Source: Bidens hawaiensis
Lineage: Eukaryota > Streptophyta > Magnoliopsida > Asterales > Asteraceae
NCBI GenBank assembly: GCA_021521415.1
Contig: JAIQDT010000001.1
Coordinates: 1,302,001-1,366,000, forward strand
Length of the DNA: 64,000 bases
Reading direction: 5' to 3'
A program made the position numbers and the translations under genes. Below the pieces are notes generated by a model. It made no database searches and was not told the DNA's origin. It worked only from the letters and a program-made list of their open reading frames with translations. Below are positions 44,298-53,685 of this stretch, piece after piece; the first letter of the stretch is position 1, and every line of letters begins with the position of its first letter.

Positions 44298-45510
44298 TCA
44301 TTTCTTAGGAGAAGCATACCCCAAGAAATACCCTTCAATGGATTTTTCATCAAACTTGCCCACATCCCTTTTCAACATCGTACAAGGACACCCAAACGGT
44401 TCCAAGTACTTTAAATTAGGTTTACGATTATTCAACAACTCATAGCTTGTCTTCTTGAGTCTCTTAACAGTTAGAACCCAATTGAGTGTATAACAAGCAG
44501 TATTCATCGCATCATTCCAAAATTGGACAGGAAGCTTTGAATCAACAAGCATAGTTCTAGCAGCTTCAATCAACGTTATGTTCTTTCGTTCAGCAATACC
44601 GTTTTGTTGTGGTACGTATGGGGCACTGTATTCTCGATGAATTCCCTTTTGTAAACAAAAGAAATCCAATACAGTATTTTTAAATTCAGTACCATTGTCA
44701 CTTCGAATTCTCCACACTTTCTGTTTGTATAGTGATTCGATCTTAGTAATTAAAGTTTGAACAAGAATCGGTGTTTGATCTTTCGAACTCATAAATAAGA
44801 CCCATGAGTATCGTGAATAATCATCAGTAACTACCAGGCAATACCAATCTCCGGAAATACTTGCATGATTCACTGGACCGAAAAGATCCATATGAAGTTG
44901 CTCAAGAGGAATATCAATGGAATTTAATAACTTAGAAGGATGCATCTTTTTCTTCTGTTTGCCCTTTTTGCAAGCAATACAGTGATCGGATAACTTAAAG
45001 TTCTTCAAAGACACACCTTCAAATAAATCATTTGCCATTAAATAGTTCATCTTACGAACATTAATATGGCCCATTCTACGATGCCATAGAATAGAATCTT
45101 TCTCGGTTGCTTTCGGGACAAAACATGTTTCGATCAATGTTGATACTTTAGAACTCATATTTAAGACATAAATATCATTTGATCGGGGTGATCTCATGAT
45201 AACCATGTCCTCGGGAATCACATACCCCGGTTTCAAAATCAGACACTCTTTATCTGTAAATATTGTATTGTATCGCTTGTCACATATTTGCGACACACTC
45301 AATAAATTATGGTCTACCTTGTCACAATAGTTAACCTTCTCAAAAGTAATATGCCCATTCAAAACATCACCTTCTTGTGTAATCATACCCCTAGAATTCC
45401 CAGCAAACGCCACAAAACCCCTTGAATATTTCTCACATTTGTTAAGAGGTCGAGATTTCCAGTAATATGACAAGAACATCCACTATCCATAATCCAGTTT
45501 TCACCAGAAA
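44298..45510 (-). pseudogene. pol: SIRE-type protease end and integrase
   Basis: At about 45,490 the minus strand encodes the protease box MDSGCSCHITG; a frameshift follows within 30 codons. The 45,479-44,298 frame has the pre-integrase zinc segment (LWHRRMGHINVRKM, CIACKKGK) and the integrase core: Asp in HMDLFGPVNHAS, Asp in RSDNGTEF, Glu in PQQNGIAERKN. The domain then runs to YFLGYASPKK and a stop. The three catalytic acids are all present, so the core could be intact apart from the upstream shift. Confidence 0.9.
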
Positions 45511-45546
45511 TGGTCTTGGATGTACCCTACACATAAACAAAAATGA

Positions 45547-47166
45547 TTAGTTCAAAAAGGCAGCCCAGGCCTCAGTCTTGGGCACCTTTTGGTTTTCTTG
45601 AGAAAAGTTAAACTTAGTTGAATTCAACTGTTGTTCAGCAACTTGAGAATAAATTACAGGCTTCTTAGACTTTCGTCTTAGATAAGCTGCTTGAACTACA
45701 TTTGAGTTCACATTTTTGCATAACGGTTCAGTTGGAATAAACTTTGGTTTAATATGACCATGAGTTTCATTCACATGAACAACTTTTCGAGGATTCACGT
45801 TTGAGCACATGATGTGAGTATCATCATCATTTGACACAGGTCGTTTCGGAATCTCTTTTATCAAAGGAACTGGTTTTGATTGATCTTTGATAAATGGGTG
45901 AAGATTCTGAGAACTCTTCTGACCACAGTTTCTCACCACATGTCTTTGTTGACCGCAAAGGAAACAGCTTCGCATGTCCACATGATTTTGTTGAGAATTG
46001 GTAGTAACATATAATACAAAAGGTTGATGATGACTCACATTCTTTGTAAAATTCTTAGCTAAATCATCAGGTAACTCAGATTTCTTTTTCAAATAAAAAT
46101 CTAAGTTAGAACAATTTGAGAAAATTTTCAGAGTATCTGTTCCAGTTGACTTTACAAATTGGACTTTCTTAGCATGTTTTAAAACTTGCTTAGCTTTAGT
46201 CAAAGGATCAGATGAAACTGATGTTTTAGCTTGAGCATACCGACGTTCAAGTTCTTGAATCTTAGAAGTTTCATTGTGAAACACACTCTCAATCAGTTCC
46301 GGTTTAATGATACTTATTGGAATGTCTTTCTCAGTGAACATCGTGTCAATTCCCTTTAATTTAAACACACGACCAGTAGATGGTTTGGAAACAGTTGGAT
46401 TTATGAAACGCAACAAATCCTCATCAGAAATTTTGGGTTTTTCTGGTTTCTTAGCCCTCATTGGTTTGATCTTAACATGATTATCTGGTTTCACCTGAGT
46501 TGTGTGCGAACCATACACAGCCTCCTCAAATTCATGAGGTTCACACAGTATGTGATTAGAACTTGGAATGTTCTTGTTCTTGTGTATGATTTCAGGTTCG
46601 AACACATCCTCAATGATGACTTTGTCAAAATTTTCAACAAAGACTTTGTTGCTTTGAGCATGAGGTTTCTGAGTTGTAGCTTGGGTTTTAACAGTTTTAG
46701 GTTTAACTGAGTTTGCCTTTTCTGAAAACACGGGTTTTTTAACAATCACATCCTCTTCTTGTCTAACAAAAGGATTTGGTTTGTAATCATTTTGAAAATG
46801 CGGTGTAATTTCAATAAAACCCATTCCTTTCTTTGAATCTTTTTGCTTTCCAGATACTTCAATTATTTCGTTTAGCAAAAAGGAAGAGTTTATGAATTTA
46901 CCCAATTTGTTCTTTAACTCAAGAACCTCATTCTCAAGTTCGGTTATCTTTGATCTATGTTTCAAGATTTCTTGAAATTTTTGATCATTGATAGTCATTT
47001 TAATCGATAACTCAGCCTTAAGATCATAATTACTTATAGTTAAGGCCTCAATCTTTTCTCTTGAATGCATTTGTGAGGTTAAGGATTGTCTATAAGTGTC
47101 CTTTAAAGAAACAATCTCTTTTAGCAAATTATCATTTTGAAGTTTCAAGGAATCTATCTTAGGCAT
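45547..47166 (-). pseudogene. gag: SIRE-type gag-pol linker: coiled coil and second zinc knuckle
   Basis: A 539-codon open frame. The first 110 residues are heptad-like (LKLQNDNLLKEIVSLKDTY, ITELENEVLELKNKL), a strong coiled-coil candidate. A Lys/Pro-rich middle follows, then a second CX2CX4HX4C knuckle, CFLCGQQRHVVRNC. The usual Gly before His is Arg here. It is out of frame with gag by one base near 47,200. Long coiled-coil regions after the capsid are typical of SIRE gag. The frame closes at 45,547, shortly before protease. Confidence 0.78.
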
Positions 47167-48794
47167 ATTGAATTCATAATCAGCACATGAAAAATTACCA
47201 GATAACGTACCTCATTTTGCTTAGCCATGTAAGCAGATGTGGTTGAATCATTGATTTTTGCCATACACGCGAAAGTGGTTGGAAGCTTTTCACTTGAATC
47301 ATCTGAATCAGATTCAGTATCAGCATCCGAAGATAGTTCACTTCCACTTGCGTCTTGAAAATTCTCAGAAAATCCAAACATTGCCAGATTCGCTTGATTG
47401 TTATTGCACACCAATCTTTGTGACCAGTCATCCCCATCCAAGTCAGACAACATTGCTTGGCCTCCAGAAGATGATGGTTTTGTTTCAGAAGAATTTCCCA
47501 CATCACTTCCACTTTTACCAGATTAGTTCTGATCTTGCTTTCTAGGACCAGTATACTCCTTCTTCGGCTTATCACATTCTTTAGCAAAATGCTCGAATTC
47601 TTGACAGTTATAGCATTTTACCTTTAATTTATCAAAACCCAACTTCTTGTTCAATGAAGGAAGATCTTTACCCGTTCTTTGCATATACCTTTTCACTTTC
47701 CTGACTATCATAGCCATATTCCACTTTAAGTCCATCAGTTCCAAATCATCAGGAACAATTTGGTCATAGTCTTTATCAGTTAAATCGCTTGTGGCAATTT
47801 TACTACTAACCAAATTCTCATATGAAGTCATGAAGGCAGATAAGAAAGCAAAATTTTGTTTAGCCTCCCTCATGTTCACATTTGGTTGTGATGATAATTG
47901 ATTTGAAGGTGATGAATTCCCAGACCCTCCAGATGAACTAGTATTACCTGCTGTGTAGAAACAAGCACGTGGATCACTATAGATAGTTGTTACATTATCG
48001 CTTGCAGTTTGCGTTAGGAATGCAGTGATAGGAGAAATGGTTGAACTTAATGGCATACTTTCACCATAAAATGCAGTATCTTGACTATCTTTTGAAGACT
48101 TTTGACATTTAAGATCGTATTCTCGTGCTTCGATCTTTTGCATAAATTCTGATGCCGTCAGATCTTCTTTGTTGAAATAATTATTTTCTTTCAGAACCAT
48201 CAAGAATGTCGAATAAGAACTCGGTAGTGCACTTTTAATGGTGTCAATCTTGTCAAGTTCAGAAGTTTCGAATTTCATCTTCTCCATCTCAGCTGTCAAA
48301 TGATTAAACCTTGTTGTCATCTCTTCCACAGTTTCACCCTTAAGTAGATTAAAGTTTCTAAATTGAAACTTAAGCATAACCTTCTTACTATCAGCAGTGT
48401 TACCCATGCTTCTCATACGAATGTGTTGGAATAGAGAAGCACATATCTTAATGCTACCAACTTGGTGAAAGATGTTTTCAGGTAAAGCCATAGTAAGAGT
48501 AGAATAAGCTTTTGTCTCAATTTCTAATGCTTTCTTTTCTTCAACCGAATATTGCGAGATAACTTTAGGTGTAAACCCAATAGTTTCATCTCCAATCATT
48601 GGAACAGTATAAACTTCATCCAAGCAATATGAACAACCAGGGTGAACTGATCCTAGATGAGCACGGAAACGGGGTTCCCATTTAGGAAAATCGCTAAATT
48701 TCATCAAACGTGGACACTTTGAATGTGAACCGATCTCGGTATCCAGTTGCAACATTTGTTGCATTAACATATTATGGGAAGCCAGTGCATACAT
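47167..48794 (-). pseudogene. gag: SIRE-type gag
   Basis: Starts with ATG at 48,794 (MYALASHNMLMQQMLQLDTE). The capsid domain has FPKWEPRFRAHLGSV, LTMALPENIFHQVGSIKICA and FNLLKGETVEEMTTRFNHL. A zinc knuckle CYNCQEFEHFAKEC (CX2CX4HX4C) is near residue 395. One TAA at 47,523-47,525 interrupts the frame, which resumes in the same phase to about 47,200 with an acidic Ser/Asp-rich stretch. Apart from this stop the first 1.6 kb is clean. AATGAG then GTACGT near 47,205 resembles a splice donor at the frameshift. Confidence 0.9.
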
Positions 48795-49142
48795 ACCAAC
48801 CAGGTTTGCTAAATTACAAAGTTCTCAAACTTCAAGGATTAAAATTGAAAATTATATTAAAGAACTGTAAGCAGTAGTAACGGACTGTGAACAGTAATTG
48901 ACGAATCACAACTTAACGAAGTTAAGATTGATTAGGTGACGAATCAGGAACAGTAGTTTTGACGAACTGATTCAACGAACTAAGTCAAATAACGAATTAA
49001 GTGGTCAAACGAGAATAAGCTACAGTTGATAACGAATCAACTTGTAGCGAATTAAGTAGTTACAACGGTTGTAACAAACCTCTGACAACAAATGCCACGT
49101 GGCAAAAGTTGTTATAAAAACAGTTACGAGATGAGACACGTG
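48795..49142 (-). other. SIRE-type leader, truncated
   Basis: Non-coding sequence before gag with several TAACGAA-type words (48,910-49,040) and a CCACGTGG box near 49,102. No primer-binding site or LTR end is present. It is cut at 49,142, beyond which family B integrase sequence begins. Confidence 0.6.
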
Positions 49143-49849
49143 ATAACAGCTACCACGCAAGTATTAAGGCAGCGCCGTTTGAAGCGCTGTACGGACGGAA
49201 GTGTCGATCACCACTCTGCTGGGCAGAGGTGGGTGACAGCCAAATCACTGGTCCGGAACTGGTACTAGAAACTTCGGAAAAGATTGTTCAAATCCGAAAT
49301 CGCATGGCAGCAGCATGAGATCGCCAAAAGAGTTACGCAGACAAGCGCCGAAAACCTCTCGAATTTCAAGTGAACGATCGAGTGTTACTCAAAGTCTCAC
49401 CTTGGAAAGGTGTGGTTCGCTTTGGTAAGTGAAACAAACTCAACCCACGGTATGTTGGTCCGTACCGGATAACTAAGCGCATTGGTCCGGTGGCGTACCG
49501 ACTGGACCTACCAACAGAACTCAGTGGCGTACACGATGTATTCCACGTATCAAATTTGAAGAAATGCCTATCTGATGAAACCCAAGTAGTCCCTTTGGAG
49601 GAACTACAAGTTGATGAACAGTTACGTTTCATTGAGGAACCAGTCGAGGTTTTGGATAGGGAAACCAAAATGCTCAATCACAGCAAAATTCCAATCGCTA
49701 AGGTTCGTTGGAACTCGAGACGTGGACCGGAGTTCACGTGGGAACGCGAGGATCAAATGATGAAAAAGTATCCTCACCTTTTTGAAGGGCTAACCAAACA
49801 CAGAAAACCGCGAAACTCGGCAAACCGTCAGAAATCACCGGAGGTATGA
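49143..49849 (+). pseudogene. pol: Family B integrase C-terminus, truncated unit
   Basis: Homologous to 57,573-58,278. It begins inside the integrase core with no start and has a TGA near 49,317 (from CGA) and another near 49,429. From 49,490 the frame is open: [20 protein letters not shown], the chromodomain-like [20 protein letters not shown] and [11 protein letters not shown]. About ten differences separate it from the next unit over 840 bp. Confidence 0.9.
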
Positions 49850-49852
49850 ATT

Positions 49853-49871
49853 AAATTTCGGGACGAAATTT
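49853..49871 (+). promoter_or_regulatory. Hairpin after pol, first copy (unit 0)
   Basis: AAATTTCG-GGA-CGAAATTT, a perfect 8-bp stem just after the pol stop, followed by CTTTCTACTAGGGGATGATA. Its partner in the next unit is at 58,282-58,300. Confidence 0.8.
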
Positions 49872-49948
49872 CTTTCTACTAGGGGATGATATGACAAACT
49901 GAAATTTTTTTCTCTTACTCTTTCAGACTCTCATCACGACTTGACTCA

Positions 49949-49967
49949 AATTTTCGGGACGAAAATT
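49949..49967 (+). promoter_or_regulatory. Hairpin before the LTR, second copy (unit 0)
   Basis: AATTTTCG-GGA-CGAAAATT, also a perfect 8-bp stem, followed by CTTTAACATGGGAATGA and the LTR. Compared with the first copy, both stem strands changed so that pairing is kept. The partner is at 58,379-58,397. Confidence 0.8.
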
Positions 49968-49984
49968 CTTTAACATGGGAATGA

Positions 49985-52529
49985 TGTGACAATCGTCAAT
50001 TTCAGGTTAACTCCGTTAACTCAACTCCGTCAATTCAAACTTAAGATCACTAAATCTATAACGCACACTTCATTACATTTAAACTAGGGTTTAAATGACG
50101 CTTAACACTTACTACATGTGTAGTCTTTCGGGATTTGCACCGAAACGCAAACAAGTTGACGCAAATGATTGAGGAATAAACAAAAAACGTCAACATAATA
50201 ATTATGTGATAATTATGTGTTAACATATGTGTTACTTGATTATATTGTGTGTAATGCTAAACAAGAAACAAGAACTAAGTTAGTTAAGTTAGAAAAACAA
50301 CACTTGAAAGTAGAGGGACCTGAGTGTAACTTGTGTGTCTATAAATATAACCTTAAAAATTAAACCCTACTATTATTATTATTAATCCCAACCCGATCGC
50401 CCCCCCCCCCCTCCCCTTTGCTCCTTGCTGCCGTCGACTTCCACACACACATACATCAAGAAATCAAATGTTTAATCCAAGAACTAGGTGCTAAGAAGGT
50501 ATAATTGATCATCCTTTACATTCTTGTAGGTTAATTTTGATGTTTGTTGGGTTAACCACAAACCCTAGACCTGCCGATTTTGTGTATGTAGATAGCTAAC
50601 ATGATTGTGGTTGATTGAATGATGATTTGATAAGTAGATTGAATCTTGTTGCATGTTGATTGTTGTGTCTTTGATTTGAGTTCAAACACAAACCCTAATC
50701 AAGTATGTAATATGTAGTTGATGTGTATGAATGGTGTTTATGGAGTCTAGAGGATTATATGGATGCATGATAGTTCATAGATTGTTATTATGTTAAGTTT
50801 GGATGCAAACAGATTCTGGACAGAATGTGTATACGATGTTTAAGTGACTGTAACGAAGTGTAAACGTGAAAGTTGGTTGAGATTGTGGGTACTGCAGTAA
50901 ACTAGGTTGAGTCTAGTTTCTATAAAGTATAAGTTTGTAATTTTTGGACAAGTAGAAGTTAACTTATATGATTTTACAAAAACGTTGTGCAAAGCTGAGC
51001 TGTTAGACCTGCTGTTAGGTTATGTTGTAAATGTTATATCTCATGAACTACGAGACCAATTGGGTTGGTTCCACTTCTGAAAGTTGACTCATTAAGTTAG
51101 AAACCTAACCCAAATGGTCTTGCATTTATTGGATTTTTCGTTTAACGGGAATTGCAAATAACATTATGTTGTGCATGAATCTGACTGTTATGAGTTTGCT
51201 GTAATGATTTGATGATTGTGAGAAAACTATTAGGAATAAAAATGTAATAAAATATGTTCTGGAAACCTAAGACATATGTGCTTCTGTGATGATATTTGGT
51301 AAATTAATTGAGTTGCTATGATCGGTGAAATAGTATAATCTTTCTAGTAGGATTTCTGTCTCGTGGAAAATAGCTGCTGAGTTTTTGTGAAAATGCATGA
51401 AATATGATACTTGCTAATTTATTATCGTGTTTTGACCAAAATGCCCTTACGGGGAATAATTGCTAGTAGTGTACGTTATGAATACATGACACGTATATGA
51501 TTGCTTACACATGTAACGCATCACAAATACATAGTTAAAGTCACACACGATTCACAAACGAAACACGAAACATGTTATGTGCATAGGTATTGTGTGCCGG
51601 GTCTAGAGACTCGATAATATTCCGACACTTAGAAAAATCTCTTTGTTGTTTTAGAACGTTAGAGTAAGTTTTTCGGTGACGCGCATCTTGGTGATTTATT
51701 TTGGGAAATTCTTCGCAGACAGTGAGTTTCACTTTCCCCTCTTTAAACTGTTTTCAAACGCTTTTCACTTGGGGGAGATAACATACTCCACAACGCATTT
51801 AAGATTTTGTTATAAATTATATATCACTTGTAAAGGCTAAGTGGCAAACGAAACATTTGAAGTCCTACACATCGAACCCGGTTAATATTTAGAATAGCGA
51901 GTCACTGTTGAGTAATACTACTGGGTTTGACAAACCCCACCCAACCCTAATCTCGACTAGAGGTCGAGCGGGTGTAATTTTGGCTAACACGTACCATGGT
52001 CTGGAGGACCTGGTGACAAGGCACTTACTAAACGAGTCAGCTTCGGTGTCGAACACTTAATAATACTTGTTGTATAGATTATCTACCTATCGATATATAA
52101 TTTGACATAACACTATCTGGTAACGCAAAACGCCGTAACGTGGTTACGCAAAACGCTTAACGCAAAACGCTGAACGCAAACGCTAAACGATTTATTTTTA
52201 TATAACTTGTGAACTCACCAACCTTGTGTTGACACTTTTAGTATGTTATTCTCAGGTAGCCGAGGCGGGCGCGCGGTTTAGGAACATGCATTGATTGAAA
52301 ACTCTTTTGTCCTGCATACTTATTTTTAACGATTATCTTTGGTTTTAAGTCGTCCTGCGTGACGCAACTTTTGATTAAAGGTTTTTACGCTTCCGCATTT
52401 AATTACTCGTAAACGTTTTCATGGTTTTGAAACTTTATTTTATGGTTTGATTATAACTGATGATTCCGATCCTGCCAGTTCACACCCTCTGACGGTAAAA
52501 CTCCGTTAGTGGATTTTGAGGGTGTGACA
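49985..52529 (+). repeat. Family B LTR (2,545 bp)
   Basis: Begins TGTGACAATCGTC and ends GAGGGTGTGACA. The TATA box CTATAAATATAA at 50,339-50,350 places the start of transcription near 50,380, so about 2.1 kb of LTR is transcribed. A C-rich run (CGCCCCCCCCCC) near 50,400 and a short tandem repeat of AACGCAAAACGCT (52,122-52,190) are conserved in both copies. The 3' end has a 10-bp inverted repeat, TCACACCCTC (52,480-52,489) and GAGGGTGTGA (52,518-52,527). A minus-strand frame at 51,541-51,732 is not a gene. Confidence 0.95.
50339..50350 (+). promoter_or_regulatory. Family B LTR TATA box
   Basis: CTATAAATATAA, about 355 bp from the LTR start, followed by an A-rich stretch and the C run. The second LTR has the same box at 58,769-58,780. 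Confidence 0.75.
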
Positions 52530-52532
52530 GAT

Positions 52533-52545
52533 TGGTATCAGAGCC
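52533..52545 (+). other. Family B primer-binding site
   Basis: TGGTATCAGAGCC, a perfect complement to the initiator tRNA-Met 3' end, three bases after the LTR. Confidence 0.95.
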
Positions 52546-52705
52546 ATTGGTTATAGCGAACTAGAAGCTGCATGCATACTAGACTATAACCGCGACGACC
52601 CATTAGTTATAATGATACGCACTGCATAGGTTTGTGTAGTCTTGTAATCTTATCTCTTTACCTCTTTCACTCATACGCGCGCGCATACACGGCTTACCTG
52701 TAGGA

Positions 52706-53434
52706 ATGTCGACGCCACCCTCATCATCATCCGATTGGATGACGCATGCTCACGGGAAGGAACCACAGTTACCTACCACCTCACCACCCCGAGTAGTCCC
52801 GGAACTCGAAGCTCCCGCACCGAAGAGGTACCGCCTATCCGGAGGCATTTACGAAAACGATGTTAGCTGGGATTGGTACCCTAACATGATCAGACGTATG
52901 GTCTATCGCGAACAAGTTCCCCCGTTACCTCACCCGAACCACCCTGCTTATCCCAACACCCTACCACCCATAACCGAACCTGTAGAGCGATTTCTCGCAG
53001 CCGTTGTTTCATGCTTGGAACGTGACGTGGATTACATGCGCTATACTAGAGCCAACGTTTCCGGACTGTTGAAGGACGGAACCGAGACTAAGGAGGAGAT
53101 TGCCCGCATGGCAGCGGCAATAAAGGAAATGCAAGAGGCTAGTGATCAACAGATGAAGATTATGATGAAGATGCAAGCTGAGATGATAGACTTGCAAGAG
53201 CAACTCCAAGAAGCAAGGACCCGAACCGAGATAGCTCTAGAGCGTTGCGATGTCTTACAAATGCAACTTGCTCAGAACGCAGCCGAACCTGAGGCAGAGC
53301 CTGAAGTGGAACCTGAAGAAGACCCCGAAGAGGAGCCTGAGGAAGATCCCGAGGAAGATCCCGAGGAGGAACCCGAAGAAGAACCGGCTGAGGAGGAGGC
53401 ACACTCAGAGGTGTCCTCAGATGACGACATCTAG
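52706..53434 (+). CDS. Unrecognised pre-gag ORF: coiled coil with acidic tail
   Basis: A complete 242-codon frame between PBS and gag, starting MSTPPSSSSDWMTHAHGKEP. Residues 1-60 are Pro/Ser-rich, with a compact aromatic segment IYENDVSWDWYPNMIRRMVY at about 48-67. Residues 90-200 are Glu/Lys/Gln/Met-rich and heptad-like (MKIMMKMQAEMIDLQEQLQE). The last 45 residues are repeats of EPEEDPEE-type and end SEVSSDDDI. It has no zinc finger, protease or membrane segment. It is open in both array copies while gag and pol next to it are broken. Family A has nothing in this position. I do not recognise the protein; a gag-accessory or chromatin/nuclear role is speculation. Confidence 0.7.
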   Translation: MSTPPSSSSDWMTHAHGKEPQLPTTSPPRVVPELEAPAPKRYRLSGGIYENDVSWDWYPNMIRRMVYREQVPPLPHPNHPAYPNTLPPITEPVERFLAAVVSCLERDVDYMRYTRANVSGLLKDGTETKEEIARMAAAIKEMQEASDQQMKIMMKMQAEMIDLQEQLQEARTRTEIALERCDVLQMQLAQNAAEPEAEPEVEPEEDPEEEPEEDPEEDPEEEPEEEPAEEEAHSEVSSDDDI

Positions 53435-53685
53435 TAATGATGACACTTAGATGAAGGGGTTGTCTCCATCCGAACTATTATTTTTCTATGATTTTTAAGG
53501 ATTGATTGGAAATACTTTGTAGCGAATACAATGGTTTTAATCATGAACTTTTATTTAGACTAATATGTGGTTGTGATGTGATGTTGTTTCTTATTTCTTT
53601 CTTACCTATCTTTTTATTACATGTATGGTGTGTTATATATGAAAGAAAAATTCATGTCTAACATTTTATACTGTGATTCTAGGAA

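Larger units (their letters stand above)
33022..49142 (-). mobile_element. SIRE-type Ty1/copia element, truncated at its 5' end
   Basis: Read on the minus strand from 49,142: leader, gag with a zinc knuckle, a coiled-coil-rich region, protease, integrase, RT with YVDDIIFG, RNase H, a 3-kb spacer, a decayed third ORF, a PPT and the start of the 3' LTR. The copia order plus the long gag region and third ORF identify the SIRE/Maximus clade. The 5' LTR is missing: the element stops at the junction with the family B array at 49,142/49,143. A solo family A LTR sits in its 3' LTR. The left edge is uncertain and may lie further left than 33,022. Confidence 0.82.

Noticed and set aside
48795..49142. 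Possible SIRE 5' LTR
   Set aside because: No LTR end, no primer-binding site and no match to the LTR start at 35,534-36,073; it reads as a truncated leader.
51541..51732. 63-codon minus-strand frame in both family B LTRs
   Set aside because: It is inside non-coding LTR, with no start context or homology. It is shared only through LTR duplication.
53160..53402. 80-codon minus-strand frame, and the 84-codon match at 61,591-61,845
   Set aside because: It is the complement of the acidic Glu/Pro repeats of the pre-gag ORF; repeats of this kind open several frames at once.
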